Part shown: positions 8,512 to 17,805 of the stretch, one piece after another
Position numbering within the stretch: the first letter of the stretch is position 1
Layout: every line of letters starts with the position of its first letter
Position numbers and translations under genes: made by a program
Source: Bacillota bacterium
Lineage (GTDB): Bacteria > Bacillota > Clostridia > Lachnospirales > Lachnospiraceae
Direction: 5' to 3'
DNA length: 64,000 nucleotides
NCBI GenBank assembly: GCA_023390555.1
Contig: JAEWCQ010000002.1
Span: 92,561-156,560 of the forward strand
Notes under the pieces: generated by a model
What the model saw: the letters and a program-made list of their open reading frames with translations, nothing else
Databases searched by the model: none
What the model was told of the DNA's origin: nothing

Positions 8512-9447
8512 TTACCGACGGACCAGTACGATGGCACTTTTTCCCATAGTGGCATTTACCGTCAGTGTATCACCGGTGTTAGACAGATAGAGATGTGCAC
8601 TGACGGAAACTTCCGGCATTGGATGTTCTGTGCAGGTCTTCCAGTTATCCGTCGTAGAGTAGCATTTTAAGACGGCATCTTTTTTTCCAAAGCAGTATAC
8701 GGTGTAGGAATCTTTCCCATCTACAGACAGGGCAAACGTCTGGGCAGCTTTTTTGTAGTTCTCTTTATCCGGAAGGTTCATGGAAGTAGAAGCCCAGGTC
8801 TGCCCGGCATCTGTTGTCTTATAAATCTGAAAATCTGCTCCGACAAAATAGAAGGTAGATGCATCTGTCATCCGGATTGCTGCGATTTCAGACGGAGTCT
8901 TAAGTTCTTTCCAGGTTGCGGCACCGTCTGCTGTGACTGCCAGTCGTTTGGCAGAAGCAATGATGCCGTTATTTTCATCTGCAAAACTCATCATGGTGCA
9001 TTGATTTGGTTCCGTTCCTCCAAAGTCCGCTGCTCTGGCAAATGTCTTGCCGCCGTCGGTGCTTTTGGTTACCTGTGCTCCGTTGCCGCATGTATAAGAG
9101 ATGTTTTCATTCACAATGTCCATGCCCCAGCGGCACATGGATGTGTTTTCTGCCTGCGGCCAATTGCTGCCGCCGTCAGTGGTATAGTGGATTTCGCCGT
9201 CATAGCCGACTGTAATTCCGTAATCCTGGCTGTAAAAAGCGGAATTATAAACAGGGAAGGAGTAATCCTGCTGTGTCAGGATATCCCAGTCGCTGTCTGC
9301 CGAGTCTGTTCCGGTAGATATTTCTGTGGAACATACATTGCTTTCCGTATCTTTCAGCGCGGCGGTGTTACTGCTGTCAGTACCGCATCCGGTTATACCG
9401 GCACACAGGCAAATGCATAAAACAGGAAGGATAAAACGCTTTTTCAT
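8512..9447 (-). CDS. lipoprotein with BNR/Asp-box beta-propeller repeats
   Basis: The 311-residue protein has an N-terminal lipoprotein signal (MKKRFILPVLCICLCAGITGC, lipid-anchored Cys21). The mature part carries several Asp-box type repeats with the pattern T-D/A-G-G-x-x-W or F (YTTDGGSNWPQ, KSTDGGKTFA, TADGAATWKE, KTTDAGQTWAS), which build sialidase or Ycf48-like beta-propellers. It is probably exposed outside the membrane, as a binding protein or scaffold; no catalytic set is seen. The start at 9447 has GAGGTTCC eight bases before it. Upstream lies a GGCAAT...ATTGCC dyad (9484-9500). Ligand and pathway are unknown. Confidence 0.8.
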   Translation of the reverse strand: MKKRFILPVLCICLCAGITGCGTDSSNTAALKDTESNVCSTEISTGTDSADSDWDILTQQDYSFPVYNSAFYSQDYGITVGYDGEIHYTTDGGSNWPQAENTSMCRWGMDIVNENISYTCGNGAQVTKSTDGGKTFARAADFGGTEPNQCTMMSFADENNGIIASAKRLAVTADGAATWKELKTPSEIAAIRMTDASTFYFVGADFQIYKTTDAGQTWASTSMNLPDKENYKKAAQTFALSVDGKDSYTVYCFGKKDAVLKCYSTTDNWKTCTEHPMPEVSVSAHLYLSNTGDTLTVNATMGKSAIVLVRR

Positions 9448-9483
9448 AATAGGAACCTCAACTTTCAACATATTTTTCTATCC

Positions 9484-9500
9484 GGCAATTATTGATTGCC
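9484..9500. promoter_or_regulatory. small dyad upstream of the propeller lipoprotein
   Basis: GGCAAT-TATTG-ATTGCC is a 6-base inverted repeat 37 bases before the lipoprotein start. It could be an operator, for example for the neighbouring AraC regulator, but only one copy is visible. Confidence 0.3.
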
Positions 9501-9582
9501 AATAGCAAAATAGTATGACAGGTGAGGTTCTTTTTGAATTGCGAATCGTAAAGAGTTCTATGTGAATTATCAAAACCGCATT

Positions 9583-10485
9583 CTACATCCAGCAGTATTT
9601 TTCCCGGTAGCCAGAAGGAGAGATACCGTTATATTTTTTGAAGGTGCGCAAAAAATGTGCGGAATCATGGAAGCCTGTCCGATCCATGATTTCTGAAACA
9701 GGAAGCAGGGTATCTCTTAGCATGTTGGATGCACTGGTGATACGAATCCGGTTCAGATAAGACACAAAGGATTCTCCCAGATTTTTTTGAAACATCAGAG
9801 ACAGAGAGGTCCGGTTAATGCCAAATTTCTCGCTCATATCTGTGATTGTTATTTTTTGTTCATAATTTTGATAGATGTAAAGCAGTATCGGATAGAATTC
9901 TTCGTCAATCTGACCCAGATACTGTTCACTGGAATAACTTTCGGATGTAGACAGATGATCCAGAAAAAAGAGCAGTTCCAGTACATAAGAACGGCTTCTG
10001 CAAGGCCAGTTGGGAATAGACTGGTCATTGATCTGACCGCAGAACCTGTTCAGCAGCAACTGGATTCTTTTTGCCGAAAAGGGATCGAGATGAAATGTCT
10101 CAAGTCCTGTTTCCTCTCTGGTCAGAAAGAATTTTATTAATTCAACATCCTGAAGAAATGTGACCGAAATATCAGGCTGCAGATTCCGTACATTTACATA
10201 ATTCATCATGCTGTTGATAATATTCGGGTGAAAGTACAGTATTTTTATCTGATTCTCTTCCATGGCAGGAATTACAATATGCTCCGTTTCATTGATACAA
10301 AAGGCACATGGTGCAATGTATGGGATCTGACGGTTGTCCACGGTGAGGATACCGGAGCCGTTTGCGATATAAACGAAGCAAAAGCGAAGTCCCATAGCAC
10401 TTTGGTTATTGAAAGAAATGCCTTCCCCGTAACTCATAGCGAGGGAAAATTTTTGATTTTGTTCATAGGTAGTAAATGGTTCCAT
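9583..10485 (-). CDS. AraC family transcriptional regulator with cupin sensor domain
   Basis: The 300-residue regulator has an N-terminal cupin-like sensor (about 1-150; AMGLRFCFVYIANGSGILTVDN) and a C-terminal AraC double helix-turn-helix (about 200-300). The first HTH is TITDMSEKFGINRTSLSLMF, the second PVSEIMDRTGFHDSAHFLRTFKKYNGISPSGYR, the classic FHDxxxFxRxFKKxxGxSPxxYR pattern. Such proteins usually sense sugars or small metabolites. It is transcribed away from the MoxR operon and toward the lipoprotein gene, so it may control either neighbour; the ligand is unknown. Start context: AGGAAA before ATG at 10485. Confidence 0.9.
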   Translation of the reverse strand: MEPFTTYEQNQKFSLAMSYGEGISFNNQSAMGLRFCFVYIANGSGILTVDNRQIPYIAPCAFCINETEHIVIPAMEENQIKILYFHPNIINSMMNYVNVRNLQPDISVTFLQDVELIKFFLTREETGLETFHLDPFSAKRIQLLLNRFCGQINDQSIPNWPCRSRSYVLELLFFLDHLSTSESYSSEQYLGQIDEEFYPILLYIYQNYEQKITITDMSEKFGINRTSLSLMFQKNLGESFVSYLNRIRITSASNMLRDTLLPVSEIMDRTGFHDSAHFLRTFKKYNGISPSGYREKYCWM

Positions 10486-10667
10486 CTTAATTTCCTCCGA
10501 TAGATAAATGATGACAGCATATAAAATAACAGAAATAAAATAACAGAAAAATTGTATCAGATTTTTCTTTTCAAAAAAAGAAGTTTGTAGTAAATTGAGA
10601 AAAGAGATTCGTATGATTCCGGCAGGAGACGGAGCATCGATTTGGGATAAAATCAGGGGGAAAGATT

Positions 10668-11636
10668 ATGGGGGAAAACAGGGTAAAAGAGATCATCGAA
10701 AATGTGGAAAAGGTGATTATCGGGAAGCGGGACGTCATTGAACTGGCAGTGATTACACTGCTGTCCGAAGGGCATCTGCTGCTGGAAGATGTGCCGGGAG
10801 TCGGGAAGACGACGCTTGCCAAGACGCTGGCACAGACGTTGGGCTGTGCATTTAACCGGATTCAGTTTACACCCGACACACTGCCGTCAGATGTGACCGG
10901 CGTGTCAGTTTATCGGATGAACACCGGCACATTTGCGTATGTTCCGGGAAGCATCATGAACCAGATTATTCTGGCGGATGAGATCAACCGCGCGACACCG
11001 AAGACACAGGCGAGTCTGCTGGAGGCAATGGGGGAACGTCAGGTCAGCGTCGATGGGAAAACCTATCCGCTTCCAACGCCTTTTCTGGTGATGGCAACAC
11101 AGAATCCAATCGATGAGCTGGGCACCTATCAGCTGCCGGAGGCACAGCTGGATCGTTTCTTCATGAAACTTTCGCTTGGCTACCCAGCGAAAGAGGAAGA
11201 GGAGAAAATGGTGGAGGCTTTTCTGTTTCGCCGGGACTGGAAAGAGGTGGAGAGCATTGTCACCGCAGATGAAATCAAAAGCATGCAGGAAGAAGTAAAG
11301 CACATTTATATACATAATGATCTGATTGATTTTATACTGAACGTCGTGGGAGAGACAAGAAACAGTGAGCATCTTCTTCTCGGTGCAAGTCCGCGTGCGG
11401 TGCTGGCACTTCTGCGGGGGGCGCAGGCAAGTGCATACAGTGAGGCACGCAGTTATGTGATACCGGATGATGTTTTAAAGGTATTGTATCCGGTGATCTG
11501 TCACCGGCTGATCCTGACTGCGGATGCCAGAATGAATCAGCTGACGCCTGAGAAAATCCTGTCGGAGATTCGAAGCAGAATTGTACTTCCGGTTCTGTCA
11601 CAGGATGTATTATTGGAAGGAACAGTAGTGAAATAA
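10668..11636 (+). CDS. MoxR-type AAA+ ATPase
   Basis: The 322-residue protein is an AAA_3/MoxR ATPase. The Walker A loop is DVPGVGKTTLAK (residues about 41-52), Walker B ILADEINRATPKTQASLLEAMGERQ (about 100-120), sensor 1 ATQNPIDELGTYQLPEAQLDRF, and the C-terminal lid carries GASPRAVLALLRGAQASA. MoxR ATPases work as chaperone-like remodelers with partner proteins encoded beside them. The next two genes are the usual partners, a DUF58 protein and a transglutaminase-like membrane protein, with gaps of 20 and 10 bases. It is the first gene of the long operon to 18147. The ribosome binding site is GGGGGAAAG. Confidence 0.93.
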   Translation: MGENRVKEIIENVEKVIIGKRDVIELAVITLLSEGHLLLEDVPGVGKTTLAKTLAQTLGCAFNRIQFTPDTLPSDVTGVSVYRMNTGTFAYVPGSIMNQIILADEINRATPKTQASLLEAMGERQVSVDGKTYPLPTPFLVMATQNPIDELGTYQLPEAQLDRFFMKLSLGYPAKEEEEKMVEAFLFRRDWKEVESIVTADEIKSMQEEVKHIYIHNDLIDFILNVVGETRNSEHLLLGASPRAVLALLRGAQASAYSEARSYVIPDDVLKVLYPVICHRLILTADARMNQLTPEKILSEIRSRIVLPVLSQDVLLEGTVVK

Positions 11637-11656
11637 TCACCGGCGGGGGAATTTTT

Positions 11657-12817
11657 ATGAGAAAGAAGTGGCTGGGACTGTTTGTCCTGTTTGGGGCGGC
11701 ACTTTATTTTGCAAGTCATTATGGGGGCAACATACCCTATATGCTGTTAAAGTTCATCATTGCGATACCGGTCGTAGCCGGATTGTATACACTTTGGGTA
11801 ACGGCACATTTTAAGTTCTATCAAAAGATTGGACAGCAGACGATTGTGAAGGGGGAACCGGTCGACTATTATTTTTGTATCACAAACGAAGACCGGTTTT
11901 TTTATGATAATATTGCAGTGGAATTTATGCAGGAAAGATCGAGGCTGATCGGAATCACACAGCAGCAGGAATACCATCTGCTTCCGGGAGAGGAGAAGAC
12001 AGTCGCTACAAAGATCTGCTGCAACTACCGCGGGGAGTATGCAGTAGGAGTGGAACGATTTCAGATATCGGATTACCTGCATCTGATCGCAACACCTTAT
12101 GCGGTGAAAGCTCCGTTAAAAGTGCTTGTGCTGCCGCGGGTGACCGCATGGCGGTACGAACGGGAAATTCTCGATCAGTCTGATGGGAAAAATATCGGTG
12201 CCAATTGTCCGTCCGGGGAACTGGATGTGCAGGTGCGCAATTATGTCGACGGGGACAGCATGCGTCAGATTCACTGGAAGGCTTCTGCAAAGTCCGGAAA
12301 GCTGATGGCAAGAGAACAGTATGAGAACCGGAAACAAGATCTGGTTCTCTTTCTTGATCTGACAAAAGTGGATGGGAGCGAACTGGAAGTGCTCCAGTAT
12401 GAAGATGAAGTAATCGAGCAGGCCGTGGCGGCTGTCCATGCCTGCCGGAAAAGACATATTCCCTGTACGGTCCTCTATGAATTTCATGGTTATAAGAGCT
12501 GCCACATTGAATCCGAGCCGCAGTGGAAGGCTTTTTATCAGCTCTGCGGATCCATACGCTTTGAGGCACAGAGAAAACCGGCAGAGCTTCCGATAGAACG
12601 TAAGCTGCTTGCAGGACTGAAATACGCAGTATTTCTGACCGGAAATCCGGATACGGCTCTATATGAACGCATCCGCAGGGAATTTTCGGGAGTAGAGACA
12701 AGTATTGTGGAAGTTACGGCAGGACAGAGTATTGATCAAGAGCAGGTGAAATGCTTTTCGGAGGATGGAATCCATCTGTATCGGACCAGTATCAATGCGG
12801 TAGCAGCCGTACAATGA
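11657..12817 (+). CDS. DUF58 domain protein, MoxR partner
   Basis: The 386-residue protein has two N-terminal membrane segments (about 5-24 and 30-48), a beta-rich domain, and the DUF58 signature RNYVDGDSMRQIHWKASAKSGKLMARE (about 195-222, shown in part), followed by a von Willebrand A-like fold beginning LVLFLDLTKVDG. DUF58 proteins accompany MoxR ATPases in many bacteria and are thought to be membrane-anchored clients or scaffolds. Gene order MoxR, DUF58, transglutaminase is conserved widely. Its biochemical role here is inferred from that order only. Confidence 0.88.
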   Translation: MRKKWLGLFVLFGAALYFASHYGGNIPYMLLKFIIAIPVVAGLYTLWVTAHFKFYQKIGQQTIVKGEPVDYYFCITNEDRFFYDNIAVEFMQERSRLIGITQQQEYHLLPGEEKTVATKICCNYRGEYAVGVERFQISDYLHLIATPYAVKAPLKVLVLPRVTAWRYEREILDQSDGKNIGANCPSGELDVQVRNYVDGDSMRQIHWKASAKSGKLMAREQYENRKQDLVLFLDLTKVDGSELEVLQYEDEVIEQAVAAVHACRKRHIPCTVLYEFHGYKSCHIESEPQWKAFYQLCGSIRFEAQRKPAELPIERKLLAGLKYAVFLTGNPDTALYERIRREFSGVETSIVEVTAGQSIDQEQVKCFSEDGIHLYRTSINAVAAVQ

Positions 12818-12827
12818 GGAGAGGGAT

Positions 12828-15230
12828 ATGATATTTAGTTATGGTCTGACGTATGGTATCGCACTGTGCGCGGGATGGGGGGTATCCTACGGATTTTTGC
12901 TTCTGCTGGCTCTGGTCCATACCGGAATCCTGTACGGGCGGAAACTGGTAAAAAAGAAAAAGATACCGGTTGATCAGGTTTTTTTACTGTTACTTTTTAT
13001 CTGCGGTATCTTAAGCCTGTTTCGTCTGCCCTGGTTTGGGTACTTTTGGAACATGGGAGAATACATCGTACACTGGCAGGGCCGCGGTACATTCGATTTA
13101 AAATATGGCTGGTTGTTACTGTATGTGATGCTCGCAGCCGGGGAACTTCTGTACCGGAGAATCGCAAAATACATACATACAAAGCTGCTTTTGGCAACGA
13201 TCATTCTGGGCGCGCTGATCTGGCAGGCGGTGTTACGCGTCAGTTGGGATATGCTTCCGGTCGCCGCACTGCTCTACGTAGCCCTGTGCGGCTATACGGA
13301 GGGCTATCAGCGCCTGATACAAAAGCGTGATAAAATTTTTGCAAAGGATATGCTGCCGTTTCTGGCAGGTGTGATTCTTCTGGTATGCATATTCCCAAAC
13401 AGCAGTAAACCAATCTCCTGGGATCCAGTCCTGCAGTTTTGGAATCAGTTGAAAACGGGTGCAAATGAAGTGGTCTCGAATCTGGTATATTGGGGAGATG
13501 GAGATGATTTCGGTGTCGGAAGCGCTGGATTTTCAGATGACAATGACAGCTTCTGGGGAAAACTGACTGATGGATTCTCCCGTGAAATGATGGAATTATC
13601 CGTCAATACGAGATTCGGAACAGAAGAGCGGTATTTTACCGGAAAGATTAAAGAGACGTATGAAGCAAATAACTGGCTGCCTGCAGACGAATCGGGCAGG
13701 TGGGAGCTGACACAGGAAGATATCGTGGAGGGACGCAGCGGCAAGTACCGGTACGGGGTTGACGGCATAGGTACGGAAGACTTGAGCGAATATCAGTGGG
13801 AGCTTGAGGAACGCCTGTATTATCTCTACCGTTCAGGGATAAGCAGCAGTGAAGATGAGGTGTTCTGCAGAAGCAATACCTACTTTTTGAAATATGGAAG
13901 TCTGCGTACCAATACACTGTTTTATCCTTCCAACTGCTACCGGATTCGTGTTGTAAACGACGAGGACAGCATATACGGCGAAGGAAGAAACCTATATTTT
14001 GCAAAAAAACAGAAAAGAGGCAGCAGTTATCAGGTATTTGGCATGCAGATGAATCTGGAAAATGATGCATTACTCCAGTATCTGCGTACCGGAACGGCGG
14101 AAAACACCGGGCCCGATAAGGCGGATAGAAGCACGCTCTTTGCAGAATGTATAGAAGCACTTGCCCTGAATGCAGATGAGATTTCCGAAATTACGGATGC
14201 GGATTGGGAAAAGAAGCTGGCGGACAGAGAGAAACAGATTCGGAAAACGGATCTGCAATTGCCCAAAGACCTTCCGGGACGTGTAGCCGGACTGGCGGAA
14301 GAACTCACAGCGGATGCAGACAATGACTATGATAAAGTCCAGGCAATCGTAAAATATCTGAAGAAGACAGGCGGTTATACTTATACGACATCACCGGATG
14401 CGTTGGAGGAAGACCGGGATGTTGTGGACGGCTTTTTGTTTGAGAGTAAACGGGGATACTGCAATTATTTTGCAAGTGCGGCTGCAATCTTATGCCGCTG
14501 TGCAGGAGTTCCGTCGCGTTATGTAGAGGGAGTGGTCGTAGAGTATCAGAATTCGGAGGATGGCTGGTATCCGATTCTTGGCAAAAGCGCACATTCCTGG
14601 ACACAGGTTTATATTCATGGCTTCGGATGGATCGATGTGGATGCGACGCCGGGCTATGAGACTGGAAATGAGAACTGGGAAAATACAAAGACGGATGTGA
14701 AGGAACTGAATCAGGGCGGTCGGACTGGAGCGGATGTGCCGCAGGTTTCTGCGGGAAAAGAAGAACACACGGAGCAGAAGACGCAGTTTGCATCGGTGAA
14801 AGCGTACGTACCATATCTGGGCATTGGCGCAGGAATTGTCATATTTTGTTTTTTATTTGTGTTTGCATTGAGCAGAATACTGGTATATTATGCTTATCAG
14901 AAAGCTTCCAGCCGTAAGCGTACGGAGATCTGCATGGGCAGACTTCTGGATTGCCTGAGAAAACGCGGACTTGGCCTGAATACTGGCGAAACGCTTCGTG
15001 AATATGGGAAAAGACTTGCCCGGCAGAAAGAGGAAGATCCGGAATATCTGGAGGTATTGCAGTGGTATGAAGCGATCCGCTATGGAAAGCAGGAAGTAGA
15101 TTGCAAAGAGGTAATATGGCTGGAACAGGTCTGCAGAAAAGAAAAGATGCGCAATCACAAGGCCAGAAGGGAATATCGGAGGCGGATCAGGGTGCACAGG
15201 TTTTCTGTCCGGAAGCATTCAAAAAAATAA
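12828..15230 (+). CDS. multi-pass membrane protein with transglutaminase-like domain (TgpA type)
   Basis: The 800-residue protein begins with a block of hydrophobic segments (about 1-195), then an extracytoplasmic region, a transglutaminase-like core with Cys545 in SKRGYCNYFASAAAIL, His589 in SAHSWTQVY and an Asp near 604 in WIDVDATPG, a further membrane segment (about 663-690) and a basic cytoplasmic tail. The complete Cys-His-Asp triad suggests an active thiol enzyme, either protease or acyl transferase, acting outside the membrane. TgpA-like proteins of this layout are linked to MoxR/DUF58 operons. It starts 10 bases after the DUF58 gene with GAGAGGG as ribosome binding site. Confidence 0.9.
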   Translation: MIFSYGLTYGIALCAGWGVSYGFLLLLALVHTGILYGRKLVKKKKIPVDQVFLLLLFICGILSLFRLPWFGYFWNMGEYIVHWQGRGTFDLKYGWLLLYVMLAAGELLYRRIAKYIHTKLLLATIILGALIWQAVLRVSWDMLPVAALLYVALCGYTEGYQRLIQKRDKIFAKDMLPFLAGVILLVCIFPNSSKPISWDPVLQFWNQLKTGANEVVSNLVYWGDGDDFGVGSAGFSDDNDSFWGKLTDGFSREMMELSVNTRFGTEERYFTGKIKETYEANNWLPADESGRWELTQEDIVEGRSGKYRYGVDGIGTEDLSEYQWELEERLYYLYRSGISSSEDEVFCRSNTYFLKYGSLRTNTLFYPSNCYRIRVVNDEDSIYGEGRNLYFAKKQKRGSSYQVFGMQMNLENDALLQYLRTGTAENTGPDKADRSTLFAECIEALALNADEISEITDADWEKKLADREKQIRKTDLQLPKDLPGRVAGLAEELTADADNDYDKVQAIVKYLKKTGGYTYTTSPDALEEDRDVVDGFLFESKRGYCNYFASAAAILCRCAGVPSRYVEGVVVEYQNSEDGWYPILGKSAHSWTQVYIHGFGWIDVDATPGYETGNENWENTKTDVKELNQGGRTGADVPQVSAGKEEHTEQKTQFASVKAYVPYLGIGAGIVIFCFLFVFALSRILVYYAYQKASSRKRTEICMGRLLDCLRKRGLGLNTGETLREYGKRLARQKEEDPEYLEVLQWYEAIRYGKQEVDCKEVIWLEQVCRKEKMRNHKARREYRRRIRVHRFSVRKHSKK

Positions 15231-15254
15231 ATACAGGAGAATGAGGAACGATGT

Positions 15255-15671
15255 ATGAGAAATAAATCAAAACTGGAAAAAAGAAAGCAAGGCAATGAAA
15301 AAAAGAAAGAATGTCCGAGAGAGTGGCTGTATCTGAATGAGACACAGGTGACGCCGCGCAATATCACAGAAGCTTTCGCCGAAAATGAACTCATGGAGGC
15401 GCAGCTGTGGGAAGATGCAGGAGTGGTAGAGATAGAACTGCCTGGAGAGGCAAAATCGATGGATATGGAAGTGACAGCAGCAGATTTTGGTGACGCATAC
15501 AGTGATGCGTATTTCGCCCAAAACCATATCAAGACCGTATTTCTGGTGACAATCCGACCGGAAGATTATGATGCCGCAAAGCAGGCGATGGGAAAGATTA
15601 TTACATCATTGGGAGGCTATTTCTGCGGGGATACGGAGGATTTTACACCGGTTGTAAAAGATGCAGAATGA
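15255..15671 (+). CDS. hypothetical protein downstream of the transglutaminase gene
   Basis: I do not recognise this 138-residue protein. The first 22 residues are strongly basic (NKSKLEKRKQGNEKKKE), and the rest is mostly acidic and predicted soluble, with no signal peptide or membrane segment. The C-terminal half (FLVTIRPEDYDAAKQAMGKIITSLGGYFCGDTEDF) looks like one alternating beta/alpha unit. It begins 24 bases after the transglutaminase gene and shares its direction, so co-transcription with the MoxR cluster is likely. ATG at 15255 follows GAGGAACG. Confidence 0.7.
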   Translation: MRNKSKLEKRKQGNEKKKECPREWLYLNETQVTPRNITEAFAENELMEAQLWEDAGVVEIELPGEAKSMDMEVTAADFGDAYSDAYFAQNHIKTVFLVTIRPEDYDAAKQAMGKIITSLGGYFCGDTEDFTPVVKDAE

Positions 15672-15759
15672 CGTCTGATCGGCTGGCTGGAAGAATCCGG
15701 GAAAAGTGAATAAGTTTTGGAAATGTCACAGATACTGTATGGAACAGGAGCGTGATATT

Positions 15760-16377
15760 ATGAGAATACCAAAACATATCGGCGTCATACCGGACGGTAA
15801 CCGAAGATGGGCTGTTTCAAACGGAATGACAAAAAAAGACGGCTATGCGTACGGACTCGAACCCGGACTGTCTTTGCTGCGCAAGGCGAAGCAGGCGGGT
15901 ATCGAAGAGATTACGTATTACGGATTTACGGTAGATAACTGTAAACGTCCCGCGGAACAGTTTCAGGCGTTTCAGACTGCCTGTGTAAAGGCAGTGGAAT
16001 TACTGCAGCAGGAAGGGGCAGAGCTTTTGGTCATGGGAGATGACAACTCCAGGTGTTTTCCGGAAGAACTGAAGAAATACCGAACCAGGCAGAGTGTCTG
16101 CGGAGGTGGAATCCGCCTGAATTTTCTGGTGAATTACGGGTGGAACTGGGATCTTTCCCATATGAAGGTAGACGGTACAACATGGTCAAAGGATATTTCA
16201 AGAATTGATATGATCATACGGTGGGGAGGCAGAATCCGTCTCTCCGGTCTGCTTCCAATACAGTCCGTCTATGCGGATTTTTATTCGGTGCCGCATATGT
16301 GGCCGGAATATACGGAAGCAGATTTCGATGCTGCCCTGGCATGGTATAACGGGCAGGATGTAACACTTGGCGGATGA
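15760..16377 (+). CDS. divergent cis-prenyltransferase (UppS family)
   Basis: The 205-residue protein belongs to the undecaprenyl diphosphate synthase family: HIGVIPDGNRRWA carries the diphosphate-binding Asp, then YYGFTVDNCKRP, LNFLVNYGWNWD and DMIIRWGGRIRLSGLLPIQSVYADFY. It is shorter than standard UppS (about 240-250). The normally invariant C-terminal motif RTSGExRLSNF reads RWGGRIRLSGL, so the conserved Glu before RLS is Arg. The main housekeeping uppS is therefore probably elsewhere, and this may make a shorter or different prenyl chain or be non-catalytic. ATG at 15760 has AGGAG nine bases before it; a GTG at 15706 is less likely. Confidence 0.78.
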   Translation: MRIPKHIGVIPDGNRRWAVSNGMTKKDGYAYGLEPGLSLLRKAKQAGIEEITYYGFTVDNCKRPAEQFQAFQTACVKAVELLQQEGAELLVMGDDNSRCFPEELKKYRTRQSVCGGGIRLNFLVNYGWNWDLSHMKVDGTTWSKDISRIDMIIRWGGRIRLSGLLPIQSVYADFYSVPHMWPEYTEADFDAALAWYNGQDVTLGG

Positions 16378-16417
16378 TGAAAGGTACCGGGAATAAGAAA
16401 GAAATGAAGTGTGAAAA

Positions 16418-17251
16418 TTGGATAAAAAAGCAGAAAAAACAGGCTTGATTCTATTGCTGATAATAGCGATAATGATAGCTGGAGCCTGCGGAAAAAGCAG
16501 ACAGGCAGATCACGAAAACAGTTCCACGGAAGTTGTGCAGACAGTTCCGAACGAGACAGAGACCGTGGAGACCGGTGAGATCAAAGACGAAGTGACAGAG
16601 GAAGAAGAGAGCCGGAGTCAGGAGACCGGTGCGGGCATTTACAGCTTTCTGCAGGGGCAGAAAGCATGGCAGAAACAGAAAGAATGGTCCGGCGAATGGG
16701 CAGACTACGAAGAAGCCGGAAAGGTGTTCGGGCATTTTGGATGCAGCTTTTGCTGCATGGCCAATATTTACAGTACACTGTCTGGAAAGGAATGCTCCCC
16801 GCTTGATTTGTTTTCCTATACGAAAGAAGTGACGGCATATGCGCCTACAGCGGAAAATGCAGCACTTGGCTGGGGAGATATGAAGACGGCACTGGAGTAC
16901 GCAGGTATCTCAGGGGAACTGGGTAACAAACCGGAGAGTATGGAAGCATTTGAAACATTGATGCAGCAGTACCGGACCGCAATCGTGCTGATCAGCAGCA
17001 ACAACGATGCTGCCTACTGGCAGAATGATGGCGGCCATTATGTGAATATCTGGGATTATAATCGTGCGACCGGAGAGGTGTTTCTGGCAGATCCGGGAAG
17101 TCCAACGAAAAACCGCAGTAATATACCGCTGCAGTATGTATACGATGCGCTTAAGACCTCCAGTTCTTATCAGTATCTGGTCATTGACGGGTATTCCGAT
17201 GAGGCTGACCAGTGGAAACACGATGGAATTACAGAAACGTGGTTTCGCTGA
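16418..17251 (+). CDS. C39-like peptidase lipoprotein
   Basis: The 277-residue protein starts at TTG (no ATG fits) and has a lipoprotein signal ending IAGAC with Cys near residue 24. A Glu/Thr/Val-rich linker runs to about residue 75. The rest resembles the C39-like papain-fold family: a nucleophile candidate Cys in FGCSFCCMANIYSTL, His in DGGHYVNIWDY and Asp in FLADPGS. Such proteins are extracytoplasmic thiol peptidases or inactive relatives. The extra Cys residues near the active site make the exact nucleophile uncertain. It lies in the run of genes after the MoxR cluster, 40 bases after the cis-prenyltransferase gene. Confidence 0.72.
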   Translation: MDKKAEKTGLILLLIIAIMIAGACGKSRQADHENSSTEVVQTVPNETETVETGEIKDEVTEEEESRSQETGAGIYSFLQGQKAWQKQKEWSGEWADYEEAGKVFGHFGCSFCCMANIYSTLSGKECSPLDLFSYTKEVTAYAPTAENAALGWGDMKTALEYAGISGELGNKPESMEAFETLMQQYRTAIVLISSNNDAAYWQNDGGHYVNIWDYNRATGEVFLADPGSPTKNRSNIPLQYVYDALKTSSSYQYLVIDGYSDEADQWKHDGITETWFR

Positions 17252-17289
17252 TTCCGCACAGGAACAATTACGCATGGAGGAGGCTTATC

Positions 17290-17778
17290 ATGATAAGGGA
17301 AATGAAAGCTTGTGATTGGGATAAAGTAAAAAAGATTTACGAACAGGGATTAGAACATGGAACATCTACATTTAACACCTTGAGCCCAACTTATGAGGAA
17401 TGGGACAGAGGGCACGTTAAAGAGTGCAGATATGTGTATCTGGATCAGAATCAGGAGGATGTGGCAGGGTGGATTGCACTCAGTCCGACATCACCGAGAT
17501 ATGCATACCGGGGAGTGGTTGAGGTCAGCATCTACGTGGACGATACCTACAAAGGAAAAGGAGCAGGAACAGCACTGCTGAAGAAGCTTTGTGAAGAAAG
17601 TGAGAAAGCCGGATACTGGTGTCTGTATTCTGCAATCTTTGCCATGAATCAGGCCAGCATTTCCTTACATAAAAAATGCGGATTCCGGGAGATTGGATAT
17701 CGGGAGCGTATTGCACAAGACCGGTTTGGAAACTGGCAGAACACCATATTAATGGAGCGAAGAAACAATATAGAATAA
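17290..17778 (+). CDS. GNAT N-acetyltransferase, phosphinothricin acetyltransferase-like
   Basis: The 162-residue protein has the GNAT fold. The family-specific opening MIREMKACDWDKVKKIYEQGLEHGTSTF and the acetyl-CoA loop VDDTYKGKGAGTALLKKLCEES match the Pat/Bar-like branch, which acetylates amino-acid-like amines. A second landmark is SLHKKCGFREIGYRERIAQD. Start ATG at 17290 has GGAGGAGG seven bases upstream. The actual substrate is unknown; in Clostridia such genes are often annotated as methionine sulfoximine or phosphinothricin acetyltransferases. Confidence 0.85.
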   Translation: MIREMKACDWDKVKKIYEQGLEHGTSTFNTLSPTYEEWDRGHVKECRYVYLDQNQEDVAGWIALSPTSPRYAYRGVVEVSIYVDDTYKGKGAGTALLKKLCEESEKAGYWCLYSAIFAMNQASISLHKKCGFREIGYRERIAQDRFGNWQNTILMERRNNIE

Positions 17779-17805
17779 AAAATTAAAATCAGGAGGAAGA
17801 AAAAA

